From Triglochin maritima (taxonomy: Eukaryota; Streptophyta; Magnoliopsida; Alismatales; Juncaginaceae): a DNA stretch of 64,000 bases. Below the pieces are notes generated by a model that was given only the letters and a program-made list of their open reading frames with translations, searched no databases and was not told the origin of the DNA. Shown piece after piece: positions 1 through 10,191 of this stretch. The stretch lies in assembly GCA_963682175.1 (NCBI GenBank), contig OY821784.1:31973621-32037620 (forward strand), given 5' to 3'. The stretch's first letter is position 1. Each line of letters begins with the position of its first letter. The translations under genes were made by a program, and so were the position numbers.

Positions 1-237
1 GATATACTTTTTTTGTTGTATTTGGCTTACCACGTGTTAGTTATCATAGATTTTTTACATTTAAGTTTAAGATTTTCTTTCTGGACATTTTGTGCACCGC
101 ATGGATTTTCGGCTAGTATAACAAGCATAAAAGTTTGAAAGGGAAGCTAAACTGTTGTATTGTTAGAAACTCCAACAATTTTACACACATTAGACATTCG
201 TCTCAACTACTACTTCAAGAGTTTACAAGACCATTAA
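1..237. other. Host flank left of the retrotransposon nest
   Basis: AT-rich single-copy-looking DNA with no convincing coding region. It ends at ATTAA (233-237), the left target-site duplication of E1; the right copy is ACTAA at 59452-59456. Before E1 inserted, this stretch lay next to the sequence now at 59452, so it is distal upstream DNA of the HSP70-16-like gene. A CACGTG G-box core lies at 31-36, but one hexamer is weak evidence of regulation. Confidence 0.6.
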
Positions 238-704
238 TGTGAGATCCTAATCCTAATTGTGCCTTAATGATGTTTAGGTGGTGATTAGGAGGAGATGAGA
301 TGAACGGCTGAGATGGGGTGTTGGTGGATGAGGGGTTGAGATGGATTGGAGATGGAATGGATGGTGAGGACTGAAGGAGTGGTAGATATTTATGGTGAGC
401 TCTCTCTCTTCCTCTCTCACAACTCTATCATTCTCTCCCTCACGTTTCTCTCTCTCTCTCAGTGGTGCTCCGGCGAGGAAGAAGAGGTGATCTCCTGCGA
501 AGGGAGGATCGACACGAGTGGTGGTTGGAGGTGAGTTCGTGGTTTTGCCAACTCGTTCCTTTGCTTTGGTTCTCTCTCTCTCTCTCTCAACCTTACTCGT
601 GTTCTGTGGTCGTGGTGGTTGGAGGTTGACAGAGGTGATGGAGTGCTTGAGGTTGTCGAGAGGGTGTTGATCGTGGTTTTGACGCAAGGTTCGTTGACGG
701 ATCG
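238..704 (+). repeat. E1 5' LTR, left part
   Basis: Matches 57169-57624, the start of the E1 3' LTR, almost base for base, including the TCTCTC-rich tract and the block starting GTGAGATCCTAATCC. It is cut at 704/705 by E2, whose left TSD is GATCG (700-704); the LTR resumes at 44819. The small open frames in both orientations here are by-products of the purine/pyrimidine-rich LTR. Confidence 0.92.
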
Positions 705-1878
705 TGATGCATTGCAAACATTGCATCATATGTCTTTCATTTAGATTAATTTTATATCAATAAATGCTACTAAGGTATGTGTTTAGTCTTATTTACAGAA
801 TACAGGGACCTGAATGCAAATTACCCATATCCCGAGCATCAATGCATGCAAGAGACTCATTTCTATCATAAAGACCAAGTTCAAGATTATCCGGGTTCTA
901 ATGTAAGTCCATCGAAGCATAAAAGCAATCAAAGACCTAATTACAAAAAGGTCAGTGACTTAATTGCAAAAAGCCGAGGACCCGACTGCAAATTACGAGT
1001 ACCAAAATATTTTGGAAAAGTTCTAAAGAAAAATCAATTTGGATCTCCAAATATATAAAGAATTAATTCGGAGCTCAAAAGAAATGAAAGAAATCAATCC
1101 AGACGCGCAACGGACAGCTAAAACATACCATAAACACAGAGAAAAAATCCGGATCGAATCTGAGCCAAAAAGGTGGCGATTCCGCCGCACCGCATGTACA
1201 AACGGCGGCAGATTAGCCGCACAAAAGTCGATCCCTGCGCTCAAATTTTTACCAATGTTGTATTGACGCGTGTACTTTTCTTTTATGTATTGGGATCCCT
1301 TGTATCGGCTATAAATAGCCCCGAAATTATGTTGTAAAGACGTTCTTCTTTTTATTCCATTATTTAGCAATAAAGTTCTGTTATTTTATTTTGTGTTTTT
1401 AGTTTTCTTTTGTAGTTTCTCTAGGATCACTTCTCCTTCCCTCCATCCATGAGTTTCTAACTCTCTCAAACGGGTGGGGGTGACAGATTTAGGGTGATGA
1501 GAATAAGAATGATGTTATTATTTTAATTTTGTGTTAGTATATTTTGATTACTTGAGTTTATGTTGAATCATTTATCATGTAATGCTTTATAACTAATGTG
1601 ATTTATTATAAGTTTCAGAATTCTCTAAACAAAACCCGATATCTAATCCCCCACCCGATGGACTCTTATCCATCTTTGGTTTATTTTTAATTTGTTTTTG
1701 TTGTTCTTGCTTTAGAAATTTAAAATCCAAAAATAACAAACCAACCTTATTTTTCTCTCTTTCTTCCCTTAATCAAAAATCACAAAAATATAAGAATCTC
1801 TCCCTCCTTGTGTTCGACCCGTACTTGCCGCGTCTTCATCGACGTCGTGCACTTGCAGTATAAATAAAAGTCTCTTCA
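705..1878 (+). repeat. E2 LTR-a (outer 5' LTR)
   Basis: 1174-bp LTR starting TGATGCATTGCAAACA and ending TCTCTTCA. TATAAATA is at 1310-1317 and AATAAA near 1370, so U3/R/U5 order is visible. A GGCG-ATTC-CGCC hairpin lies at 1175-1186, upstream of the TATA box. It is homologous along its length to LTR-b, LTR-c, LTR-d, LTR-e and the E6 LTRs. It is followed not by internal sequence but by a tRNA copy and a second LTR. Confidence 0.92.
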
Positions 1879-1884
1879 AGTTTT

Positions 1885-1953
1885 TGGCGCCGTTGCCGGG
1901 GATCGAACCCGGTTCACCTGCGTGACAGACGGGAATACTCACCACTATACTAC
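1885..1953 (-). pseudogene. tRNA-Asp(GTC) copy trapped between two LTRs
   Basis: The complement of 1885-1953 reads as a plant tRNA-Asp from nucleotide 7 through the 3' CCA: D-arm, GTC anticodon arm and T-arm with GGGTTCGATCC are recognisable. Only about the first six nucleotides of the mature tRNA are missing, and I count three substitutions against the plant sequence as I know it. Its 3' end lies exactly where the 18-nt PBS begins after an LTR, six bases downstream of the LTR end, as in the normal PBS at 3120. It is therefore best read as a reverse-transcribed primer tRNA, not a nuclear tRNA gene. It lacks the 5' acceptor strand and should not fold into a functional tRNA. Confidence 0.9.
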
Positions 1954-3113
1954 TGCATTGCATCATATGTCTTTCATTTAGATTAATTTTATATCAATAA
2001 ATGCTACTAAGGTATGTGTTTAGTCTTATTTACATAATACAGGGACTTGAATGCAAATTACCCATATCCCGAACATAAACGCGTGCAAGAGACTCATTTC
2101 TATCATAAAGACCAAGTTCAAGATTATCCAGGTTCAAATGGAAGTCCAACCAAGCATAAAAGCAATCAAAGACCTAATTACAAAAAGGTCAGGGACTTAA
2201 TTGCAAAAAGCCGGGGACCCGACTGCAAATTACGAGTACCAAAATATTTTGGAGAAGTTCTAAAAAAAATCGATTTGGATCTCCAAATATATAAAGAATT
2301 AATTCGGAGCTCAAAAAAAGGAAAGAAATCAATCCAGACGCGCAACGGACAACTAAAACATATCATAAACACACAGAAAAAATCTGGATCGAATCTGAGC
2401 CAAAAAGGTGGCGATTCCGCCGCACCCCATGTACAAAATGCGGCGGATTAGCTGCACAAAAGTCGATCCGTGCGCTCAAATTTTTACCAATGTTGTATTG
2501 ACGCGTATACTTTTCTTTTATGTATTGGGATCCCTTGTATCGGCTATAAATAGCCCCGAAATTATGTTGTAAAGACGTTCTTCTTTTTATTCCATTATTT
2601 AGCAATAAAGTTCTGTTATTTTATTTTGTGTTTTTAGTTTTCTTTTGTAGTTTCTCTAGGACCCCTTCTCCTTCCCTCCATCCATGAGTTTCTAACTCTC
2701 TCCAACGGGTGGGGGTGACGGATTTAGGGTGATGAGAATAAGAATGATGTTATTATTTTAATTTTGTGTTAGTATATTTTGATTACTTGAGTTTATGTTG
2801 AATCATTTATGATGTAATGCTTTATAACTAATGTGATTTATTATAAGTTTCAGAATTCTCTAAACAAAACCCGATATCTAATCCCCCACCCGATGGACTC
2901 TCATCCATCTTTGCTTTATTTTTAATTTGTTTTTGTTGTTCTTGCTTTAGAAATTTAAAATCCAAAAATCTCAAACCAACCTTATTTTTCTCTCTTTCTT
3001 CCCTTAATCAAAAATCACAAAAATATAAGAATCTCTCCCTCCTTGTGTTCGACCCGTACTTGTCGCGTCTTCATCGACGGCGTGCACTTGCGGTATAAAT
3101 AAAATTCTCATCA
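1954..3113 (+). repeat. E2 LTR-b (inner 5' LTR)
   Basis: 1160-bp LTR homologous to LTR-a but starting TGCATTGCATCATATG, so the first three bases (TGA) of the E6-type LTR start, or about a dozen of the longer type, are missing at the junction with the tRNA copy. It ends TTCTCATCA. TATAAATA and AATAAA are conserved near 2545 and 2605. It is followed by a normal PBS and leader, so it is the functional 5' LTR position of E2. Confidence 0.92.
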
Positions 3114-3119
3114 AGTTTT

Positions 3120-3137
3120 TGGCGCCGTTGCCGGGGA
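3120..3137 (+). other. E2 primer-binding site (tRNA-Asp)
   Basis: TGGCGCCGTTGCCGGGGA, complementary to the 3' 18 nt of plant tRNA-Asp, six bases after the LTR. After position 3137 the sequence departs from the tRNA, unlike the copy at 1885-1953. Confidence 0.93.
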
Positions 3138-4528
3138 GGCGACAAAGATTTTTTTTTATTTTGGTGATTTCGATTCTATTTAGTTTATCGTGTGCGCGAT
3201 CTAACTATTTGGGTTTGCGTTTCAGGAGACAACAGAGTGCGCGGCGAAATCCGGGCACATTTGGAGCAAGAAGGGCGGCGAAATCGCCGCATCCAAAGAA
3301 CAACTTTTGGCAAAATCGCCACACGTCTGGAGCATCTGGGCTTCAAACTTTTCTGGGGTCGTCTCCATCTCTGGGTGGACGCGTAGAGCAGCTGGAAATT
3401 TTCGAGAGCGGGTGGCGAACCCGACTGAGCATGCGTAGGTAACTTTTGTTGCCTTTTCCTCGTAATTTCTATTTTCGGAAAATTTCCTTTTTGTAGAACT
3501 GCACGTGTTAGGCTCAAATTCCATAATTGGCAATAATTCAACTCTGACCTAAAAATTGGCAAAATTAGAAGGACTTAGTGCATGCATCATATAGTGTTTT
3601 GTTTGCATTATTCTTGCTAAATTCTTGCAAATTATTTTTTGTTGAGGAGTGCTGGAGGCAAGGTACGTGCATGATTTTTATCGATTGCATTTAAGCATAT
3701 AATTTAGTTTGTATACAACCTTGCAATTGTCCCCCACTAAATACCAATGTTTGACTATCTTTTCTAGATTTAAGTTAAATTATCTTAAGGGCAACTCCAT
3801 AGGAAAAGATAGTGGGGATTTCATCACCCTTTCGTGGCCCACAAATAACAATCCCAAAGTGTCACCCAAGCCTTAAATTAAAATCAATTAGACATTGGCC
3901 CCTAAGGATTCAGACTCAATTAAGGAGAAGATTGGTTTGACTTGCTATGACTTGAAGCTGATCGAATTTAATTTGGTATCTAGAAAGTGTTTTTGTGTTG
4001 ACGTAAGTCTTCAGAGCGAAGTGGTTGTCTAATTGGCACCGACTCTGTCGGAAGCGCCCCCACTAGCTATACATTGCCTGGCCAATTTGGTTTGATTAGT
4101 GAGGGAGGTGAATCAAGCAAACCAATTCGACTCAACAAGTTAGAAGTCGTCTAGATCTAAGCTACATTAGGTCTAGGATTGTTTGAACCGTGCTTGTTTA
4201 GGAAACTTCTGACCAACCCTCTCATCTATCTTTTAGAGTTAAGTTTCCCTTCTCATCTGAGTCTTCTTTATCTTCTCATCTCAATTCTCTAGATTATGAT
4301 TCCTTTCTCATCTTCCCCCCCCCCCCTTTCTATTGTTTGTTTCCATTTTTGAGAAAAAAATCAATTGATTCTTGAATTTGAATTTGGAATTTGAATTCAA
4401 AAATTAATTCAAACCGGTGCACTTATATTTGGGTTCGGGACTTGAGCAATCGACTCTCACGAGTTCATCTAGATTCCAGTCTAGAGCTCAACCCCAATCC
4501 ACATGTTGCACCACCTCACCCGGATCCA
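3138..4528 (+). promoter_or_regulatory. E2 leader with hairpin and conserved block
   Basis: 1.4-kb untranslated leader between PBS and gag. It holds a perfect hairpin GCGGCG-AAAT-CGCCGC (3275-3290), an AAG|GTACGT sequence near 3660 that looks like a splice donor, and a block from about 3788 to 4210 (GTGGGGATTTCATCACCC, GACATTGGCCCCTAAGGA, then GGATTGTTTGAACC) that recurs in the leaders of E3, E5 and E6. A run of C lies near 4315-4327. Small frames here are not convincing genes. The conserved block is a candidate packaging or translation signal (inference). Confidence 0.6.
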
Positions 4529-4562
4529 ATGGGTGAGAATGTAGTGGACCCACCTGTTGCAC
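4529..4562 (+). pseudogene. E2 gag unit 1, N-terminal fragment
   Basis: ATG at 4529 opens a frame reading MGENVVDPPVA, the same start as the E5 gag at 36486. It is cut after eleven codons by E3, which duplicated TGCAC (4558-4562 and 30224-30228). Gag resumes at 30229. An in-frame ATG at 4391 upstream is possible but less likely, because the E3 gag aligns from the inner ATG. Confidence 0.8.
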
Positions 4563-4930
4563 TGATTGACATCATTTCATGCTCATATTTGTATCTTATA
4601 TCCATTATCTTTCACCTAAATAATGCTATGTCACGAGTTTTATGTTTAGTTTTCAGGAATAAATAGGTTTGAAGAGATGAAGGATAAAAAGACCTAAAAG
4701 CTGGGAAAAGGACTGAATTGTGAGATCTAGGGACCAAGATGCAAGGGAGAAGGACCTGAACGCAAGACAGAAGGACCTAAGAGCAAACCAGAATACTCCA
4801 CACCATCATGGGGAGTATTTTGGCAATTCTATTCGGGTCGGAGCTCCAATAAACGAAGTAGATGCATCTAAGACCACCAAATACACTAAGCAAAACCCAG
4901 CACAAATTCCCGATGGATCCGGACTTTTTA

Positions 4931-4969
4931 GACCGCCGATTGGCGGTCCAAGACCGCTAATGGGCGGTC
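4931..4969 (+). promoter_or_regulatory. Two GC hairpins in E3 U3
   Basis: GACCGCC-GATT-GGCGGTC (4931-4948) has perfect 7-bp arms and a 4-nt loop; GACCGC (4952-4957) pairs with GCGGTC (4964-4969) across a 6-nt loop. The 3' LTR keeps only one fused unit near 12172-12188. Two similar hairpins occur in the leader at 6132-6173. Function unknown. Confidence 0.8.
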
Positions 4970-5046
4970 ACGTTTGGCCCAAATCCGCTAAGATTTCTCT
5001 GGGTTACGTATTAGTGTATATTTAGTCCATTTTTGGTATTGGTTTA

Positions 5047-5097
5047 GTCCCACATCGGGGGATTGTCCCGGCTTGCCTTGTTCCATGGCTATAAATA
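5047..5097 (+). promoter_or_regulatory. E3 LTR promoter: USE-like motif plus TATA box
   Basis: GTCCCACATCG (5047-5057) matches the consensus RTCCCACATCG of the upstream sequence element of plant snRNA genes. TATAAATA starts at 5090, leaving 32 nt between them. The 3' LTR preserves motif and spacing (12266-12276, TATA 12309-12316). In plant snRNA genes a gap of this size belongs to the Pol II class (U1, U2 and similar), shorter gaps to Pol III. The TATA call is firm; USE function is inferred from sequence and spacing only. Confidence 0.7.
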
Positions 5098-5981
5098 GAA
5101 CTCTTCACCTTCCATTGTAATCACTCCATATTTTAAGTGGCTATTCTTCCTACTATAAGTGAGGCCTTGAAGCACACACTAAAGTAGAAGGATGCTACTT
5201 GAAATGTGAGTCATTTTATCAATAAAGTTTTGTGTTTCTTTCATTGTTTGTTTATGCTTCTTTTATTGTTTGTGCATGTTTTAGTTTAATCGTCTTTTAT
5301 TTCTAGCTTAGTTTTAATATGCTTTCTTTGCTTAGTTTAATAATTAGTGTAATATTTAGTGAGTAGTTCCATCCCCTTTGGGGGGGTGGAGTAGATGTAC
5401 ATACATGCATTAGAGAATGGGATGAATGCTTTATTTTTGATGTGTTGATAAAACATGAATGTATGTTTGCTTGTTTAGCATAGAATTTATAACTTGATGA
5501 GTTTTGCCAAAATGATTAGACACCTCTCATGCTTGTTTAGGTTCTGAAATAAACAACTTGCATATGTAAATGTTAATCAACTAAGTTGGTGAATAGATTG
5601 ATAGGTTTTGCCATAACATTTAGACACTTCCTATGCTTGATAAACACCACCTTCATGTGCTTAAAGAATGTATTCTACACCCACCTCTTTTCATATGTGC
5701 ACTCACTCCACCCCTTAGGGGTTTTCCCATTTCTGTATTCCAGCATTCTTCTTTTGTTCTTAGCTTAGTTGTCATTTCATTGTTTGTTTCTTTCGGTCGC
5801 ATTTCAAACTTCTTAGAGTAGTTTAGTGTAGAGTAGCATAATCAATCTTTCTCCCCCAATTTTTGCCACTTGATTTCGTACAAGCAAGAGGCTACTCACC
5901 TCCCTGAGGACGACCCGTACTTGCCACCGCTTTATCGCGGTCGTGCACTTGCGGTTTAAATTAAAACGTTCAACAAGTTTT

Positions 5982-5999
5982 TGGCGCCGTTGCCGGGGA
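5982..5999 (+). other. E3 primer-binding site (tRNA-Asp)
   Basis: TGGCGCCGTTGCCGGGGA, six bases after the end of the LTR, identical to the E2 site. Confidence 0.93.
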
Positions 6000-7197
6000 G
6001 GTGCCAGTCCAGACTCTTGTTTGGACGATTCGAGTGGATTTAATTTGTGTTTTGTAGTTTTTCTTTGTTTTAGGAGACTGCGAATAGCAAATGGAGGCTA
6101 CTGGAGAAATTTCCAGACGACCTGAGCACTTCAGACCACCAATCGGCGGTCTGAGACCGCCAATCAGCGGTCTGGAGAGATCTGTTTATCTTTTAATTTC
6201 TTTCTGTTGTTGCTCTAAATAATCTAGTTATCTGGGACTCAATTTGGCATGTTTTGACTTATAGTTCGTTCCCAGATCAATAATCAAACCTCCTTTAAGC
6301 AACTTGGACCCTAAAACTCAAACCAAAAGACTAGGCATTCTTTCTTGTTTAGGTCATGCACCATGTATGTGACTTAAGCATTTAGATTGTCTTTTATTTT
6401 AGCTTTATTTTCAGTTTCTGAGTGCTGGCGTGAGGTACGCACCTTCTACTCTCATTCATGCATTTCGTATGACATGCATTAGTTAGTAGGAAGTGCATTG
6501 CAACAAGTGTGAGTTGAGCGTTGTTTGGAGAGTTGATTGTTATATTTAGGACTCCAAAATGCTACTAAGGAGGGGCTGTCCCGTAAAAGATAAGGTGGGG
6601 GATTTCATCACCCTTTCCTTCGCCCCAAAAACCACACTAATCAAGAGCCTAATTTCTAAAATCAAGTAGACATTGGCCTTAAGGAATTCGGACGTATTAG
6701 GAGAGTGATCCGGTCCCGACCGTCATAACCTGATCGGCGTTGCCTACTTTGTTGATAATAGGAGAGACGAGATCCCCAGATCTTGACTCACTTGCTGGGC
6801 TTTGTGGTCCTCATCATAGGGAGGTGAGGCGTGTTGAAGCCGCGTGACCTCGCAGTTAGGCGTCGTCTAGCTGTAAGGACCTATAGCGACCTTAGGATTG
6901 CTTGAACCTTGTTTGCTTGTGTGCTTCTACTTGTACCCATCCGCCGTAGCATAAGGACTTCTTCCCTTCTCTCCTGAGTCATTCTTTCTCTCCTGTGTTC
7001 CCTAGTCTTCTCTTCTACGTACATTCTTTGTTTGAAAAAAAAGGAAAAAAAAGAGTTTTTTTGTGTGTGCACCATTGTGCTTGCTTTCGTGGACACGAGA
7101 CGAGAGTGGTCGTTTGACGAGGAGCGTTGTCAATCCGGCTTCGGTCATCGATTTCTCGACGCCTTCCTCCTCTCGTGTCGTACGTAGTTCGGGTCCA
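6000..7197 (+). promoter_or_regulatory. E3 leader with two hairpins and conserved block
   Basis: 1.2-kb leader. Hairpins: 6132-6153 (9-bp arms with one mismatch, loop AATC) and 6174-6193 region AGACCGC/GCGGTCT (perfect 7 bp); both share the GACCGCC/GGCGGTC sequence of the LTR hairpins. The block from about 6568 to 6930 (GGTGGGGGATTTCATCACCC, GACATTGGCCTTAAGGA, GGATTGCTTGAACC) is homologous to the leaders of E2, E5 and E6. GAG|GTACGC near 6434 is a possible splice donor at the equivalent place. Confidence 0.6.
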
Positions 7198-10191
7198 ATG
7201 GCTGCTAATTTCCGTGAGGAGGAGCAGTTGCTGGACCCGCCTGCTCGACCTGTTCTTCCAGTTGTCGTTCTCATACCTCTTCGTGATCGATGCTACCCGA
7301 GCCGTACCGCTCTACCCTCGTGCATCGTATTACCAGAGGCTAAAAGGAACCATTTTGAGGTTAAGCCTCAATTCATTTCCATGCTCCCTCGCTTCACTGG
7401 GAAAAGTGACCCCTATATCTTTCTCACGGAATTTGAGGAGGTCTGTGCTATGTTCAAGTTGCAACAACTTAGCACAGACTCCATCCATCTTAGGCTCGTT
7501 CCTTTCGCATTAAAGGATGATGCCAAGAAGTGGTTGTACAGCAACCAGGCGAATTCCTTTAGGACTTGGGATGAGTTTCAATCTGCATTCCTCAAGAAGT
7601 ACTTTCCAAATCATCGGACTCAAAAATTAAGGAACGAAATCAATTCGTTCTATCAACATGAGACCGAACCATTTCATGCATATCTAGAGAGGTTCAAAGA
7701 GCTACTATCCTCGTGCCCTCACCATGGCATTGAGTTGTGTCATCTTTGTCAGATTGTTTACGAAGGTCTTCACATCCCGTCAAGAACGCTCCTTGAGTCC
7801 ATGTGTCAAGGAGAGTTCTTGGGAAATGATGAAACGGAGGCATGGGCCTTCCTAGAAGACCTCGCTGAGAAAACCATGCAATGGGAGAGTGTGAGGGAAC
7901 CACCTGCATCATCTAGCATAGGAGCAAGGATCGCGAATGCAAACTCGACTAGATCGGGTGCCGCATTTGTCGTCGATACCACTACGGCCACCGAGGCGCG
8001 CATGGCAGCCTTAATGCGCCGTATGGATTCGATTGAGCTCCAAAACCAACATGGTGCACCTCACATGTCCACATCTGGTCCAGTTCCCTGTCATTCATGT
8101 GGTAGGATAGGTCATGTAGAAAGCGAGTGTTAGTCCATTCCTCCTGAGATGGAGCGTGTCAACGCCATCTATGATAGAGCCAGGAATGACCCATACTCAT
8201 CATCTTATAATCCTGGATGGAGGAACCACCCCAATGTTTCATGGAACCAAACTAATGCCCCGGGTGGTCCTTCAAACTCCTCTAGACCACATTACCAATC
8301 ACATCAACCTCCCATGCATGCACATTCCTATCAGCCACCCCAAGCGCAAACCACCAATCAGTCGGGTTTCCCAAATTCCAATAATATGGAAACCCGATTC
8401 AATTCGCTTGAGACCTTAACTCGTGGACTTGAAAACTCAATGAAAATTTTTATGTCAACTACGAGTCAAGTTCTCACTTCCAATCAGCAGACCATCAAAT
8501 CTCTAGAGCTTCAGATGGGCCAATTGGCTCAGTCTGTACATGAAAGAGAGAGATGGTCTTTTCCTAGCCAGTCTGAGGCTAACCCCCGTGTGTACCAGCA
8601 ACAACACATACAAAATGAGAATGTGGTACCTCGGGGGAGGCAAGTGAACCGTGTGGAGGAACCTGTTCACCATGTCAATGCCATTGTTACCTTAAGGAAT
8701 GGAAAACAAGTTGACAATCACATTTCCTTGCCACACCCACCACCATCTATGCAGCCCCTCAGTGGGATTGGTGGTGAAGAAGAAGCTGAGAGTGAGGGTA
8801 ATACACCAACGCTTCTTTCTTCTCAGGCACCGCAGAAAACCTACATTCCAAAAGCTCCCTATCCAAGTAGGTTAACCAAAAAGCAGAGTGACAACATGGA
8901 CAAGATATTAGAGGTGTTTAAGCAAGTAAAGGTTAACATCCCCTTGTTGGATGTCATCCAACAAATACCTCAATATGCCAAAGTGTTGAAGGATCTCTGC
9001 ACAACCAAGAGGAAGACCAATGTTCCTAAGAAAGCATTCTTGGCTGCAAATATCAGCTCACTTTTGTCCAATCCTACCTACACAAAATACAAGGACCCTG
9101 GGTGTCCTACTATTCAGTGTACGATAGGGGACACTAGAATGAGCAATGTTTTGCTTGATTTAGGATCAGCGGTCAACCTCCTCCCATTCTCTATTTATAA
9201 ACAGTTGAACTTGGGAGAATTGAAACCAACGAAGATCACCCTCCAATTGGCGGATAGATCCATTCGTATTCCCATGGGGATTAATGAGGATGTGCTTATC
9301 AAAGTTGGAGATTTTATATTTCCAGTCGATTTTGTTGTCCTTGATACCAATCCTGTTGCGAACACCCACTCTCAAATACCTTTGATTTTGGGTAGACCAT
9401 TTCTGGCAACCTCCAATGCCTTGATTAATTGTAGAAATGGTCTCATGAAGCTCTCATTCGGTAACATGAGTGTCGAGTTTCATGTGTTCAACTCTGGTAA
9501 GCAACAAGAACCCATGGATGAACCTTTAAATCTAAATCTCATCCGCCAATTGGAGAAAGCACCACAGAATCAACGAACACCCCTAACCCAAATGCAACCC
9601 GTTGAGAATGTTCGTGGGCCCAGCGAAAACTCATTGCCTGTCTTCGCAATGCAACAGAGTGAGCTGGCCTCGAACATGAATGTCGAAAGGGAGTGTTCGT
9701 TGCATGATTCAGTTGAGAGTACTAGTGAGAGTGAGACACCTCATCATATGCCTATACCAGAAGGTATCTCTATCTCATGTCCCATGGACATTGAGCCATT
9801 TGAGCTTCATATTGACTCCAACAAGGACCCACCTATGACCGAGCTTATGCTTGATGATCTAAATGATGGTGGGAGGTCCTTGTTGGATGACTTGGGGAGA
9901 AACCTCATTCTTAGTGATGCAGGTCTGCTGCATCCATCGAATGAGCATGAGGAACTCATTCCGATGCACCCGCCTATTGGTTGGAGGGTTTTGTTTGATG
10001 AGCAACTAAACCCTAGTGAGGCAACACAACTTCATTCTTTGTTTCCCACACCCAACCAATATCATGAGGGGTTCGAGCCGTTCAGCTTTGACCTTTCACC
10101 CCTCATGACACCTCAGAGTACCAGTGAAGTTTGCACATCTCAGCAAGTCTCTGGTCCTCAAAACTTGATGTTCTCATTTGATGTTCCTTGA
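7198..10191 (+). pseudogene. E3 gag-protease polyprotein (one internal stop)
   Basis: One frame of 998 codons interrupted only by TAG at 8131-8133, probably CAG to TAG. The start at 7198 is chosen because the Gag aligns with the E5 start (DPPA then LRDRCYP); the frame itself opens further upstream. The Gag capsid region of Retrotrans_gag type spans roughly residues 70-200 (FALKDDAKKWLY, FLKKYFPNHRT). A CCHC knuckle, CHSCGRIGHVESEC, lies just before the stop. The aspartic protease follows with active site LLDLGSAVNLLP and ILGRPFLAT; DLG[AS] in place of DTG/DSG is usual for Athila proteins. After the protease comes a tail of about 230 residues with IGWRV and MFSFDVP motifs, shared with E6. No RT follows. 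Confidence 0.9.

Larger units (their letters stand above)
4563..5975 (+). repeat. E3 5' LTR
   Basis: 1413-bp LTR. U3 holds two GC hairpins (4931-4969), a USE-like motif and TATAAATA (5090-5097); AATAAA follows near 5222 in R. It matches 11802-12365 plus 29396-30223. The 3' LTR is about 21 bp shorter because one hairpin unit is lost. Confidence 0.93.

Noticed and set aside
274..729. 151-codon minus-strand frame in the E1 LTR
   Set aside because: Covers the TCTCTC-rich LTR start and runs across the E1/E2 junction; it is low complexity and antisense to the LTR.
777..1058. 93-codon frame in LTR-a and its copies in all E2/E5/E6 LTRs
   Set aside because: Recurs because the LTR recurs; copies carry different frameshifts and stops, it overlaps U3 and shows no known domain.
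1885..1953. A functional nuclear tRNA-Asp gene
   Set aside because: It lacks the 5' acceptor strand, is joined to LTR sequence on both sides and starts exactly at the PBS position; a primer copy explains all of this.
3119..3442. Protein frames beginning at the PBS of E2, E5 and E6
   Set aside because: They translate the PBS and hairpins, shift between copies and are not conserved at the protein level.
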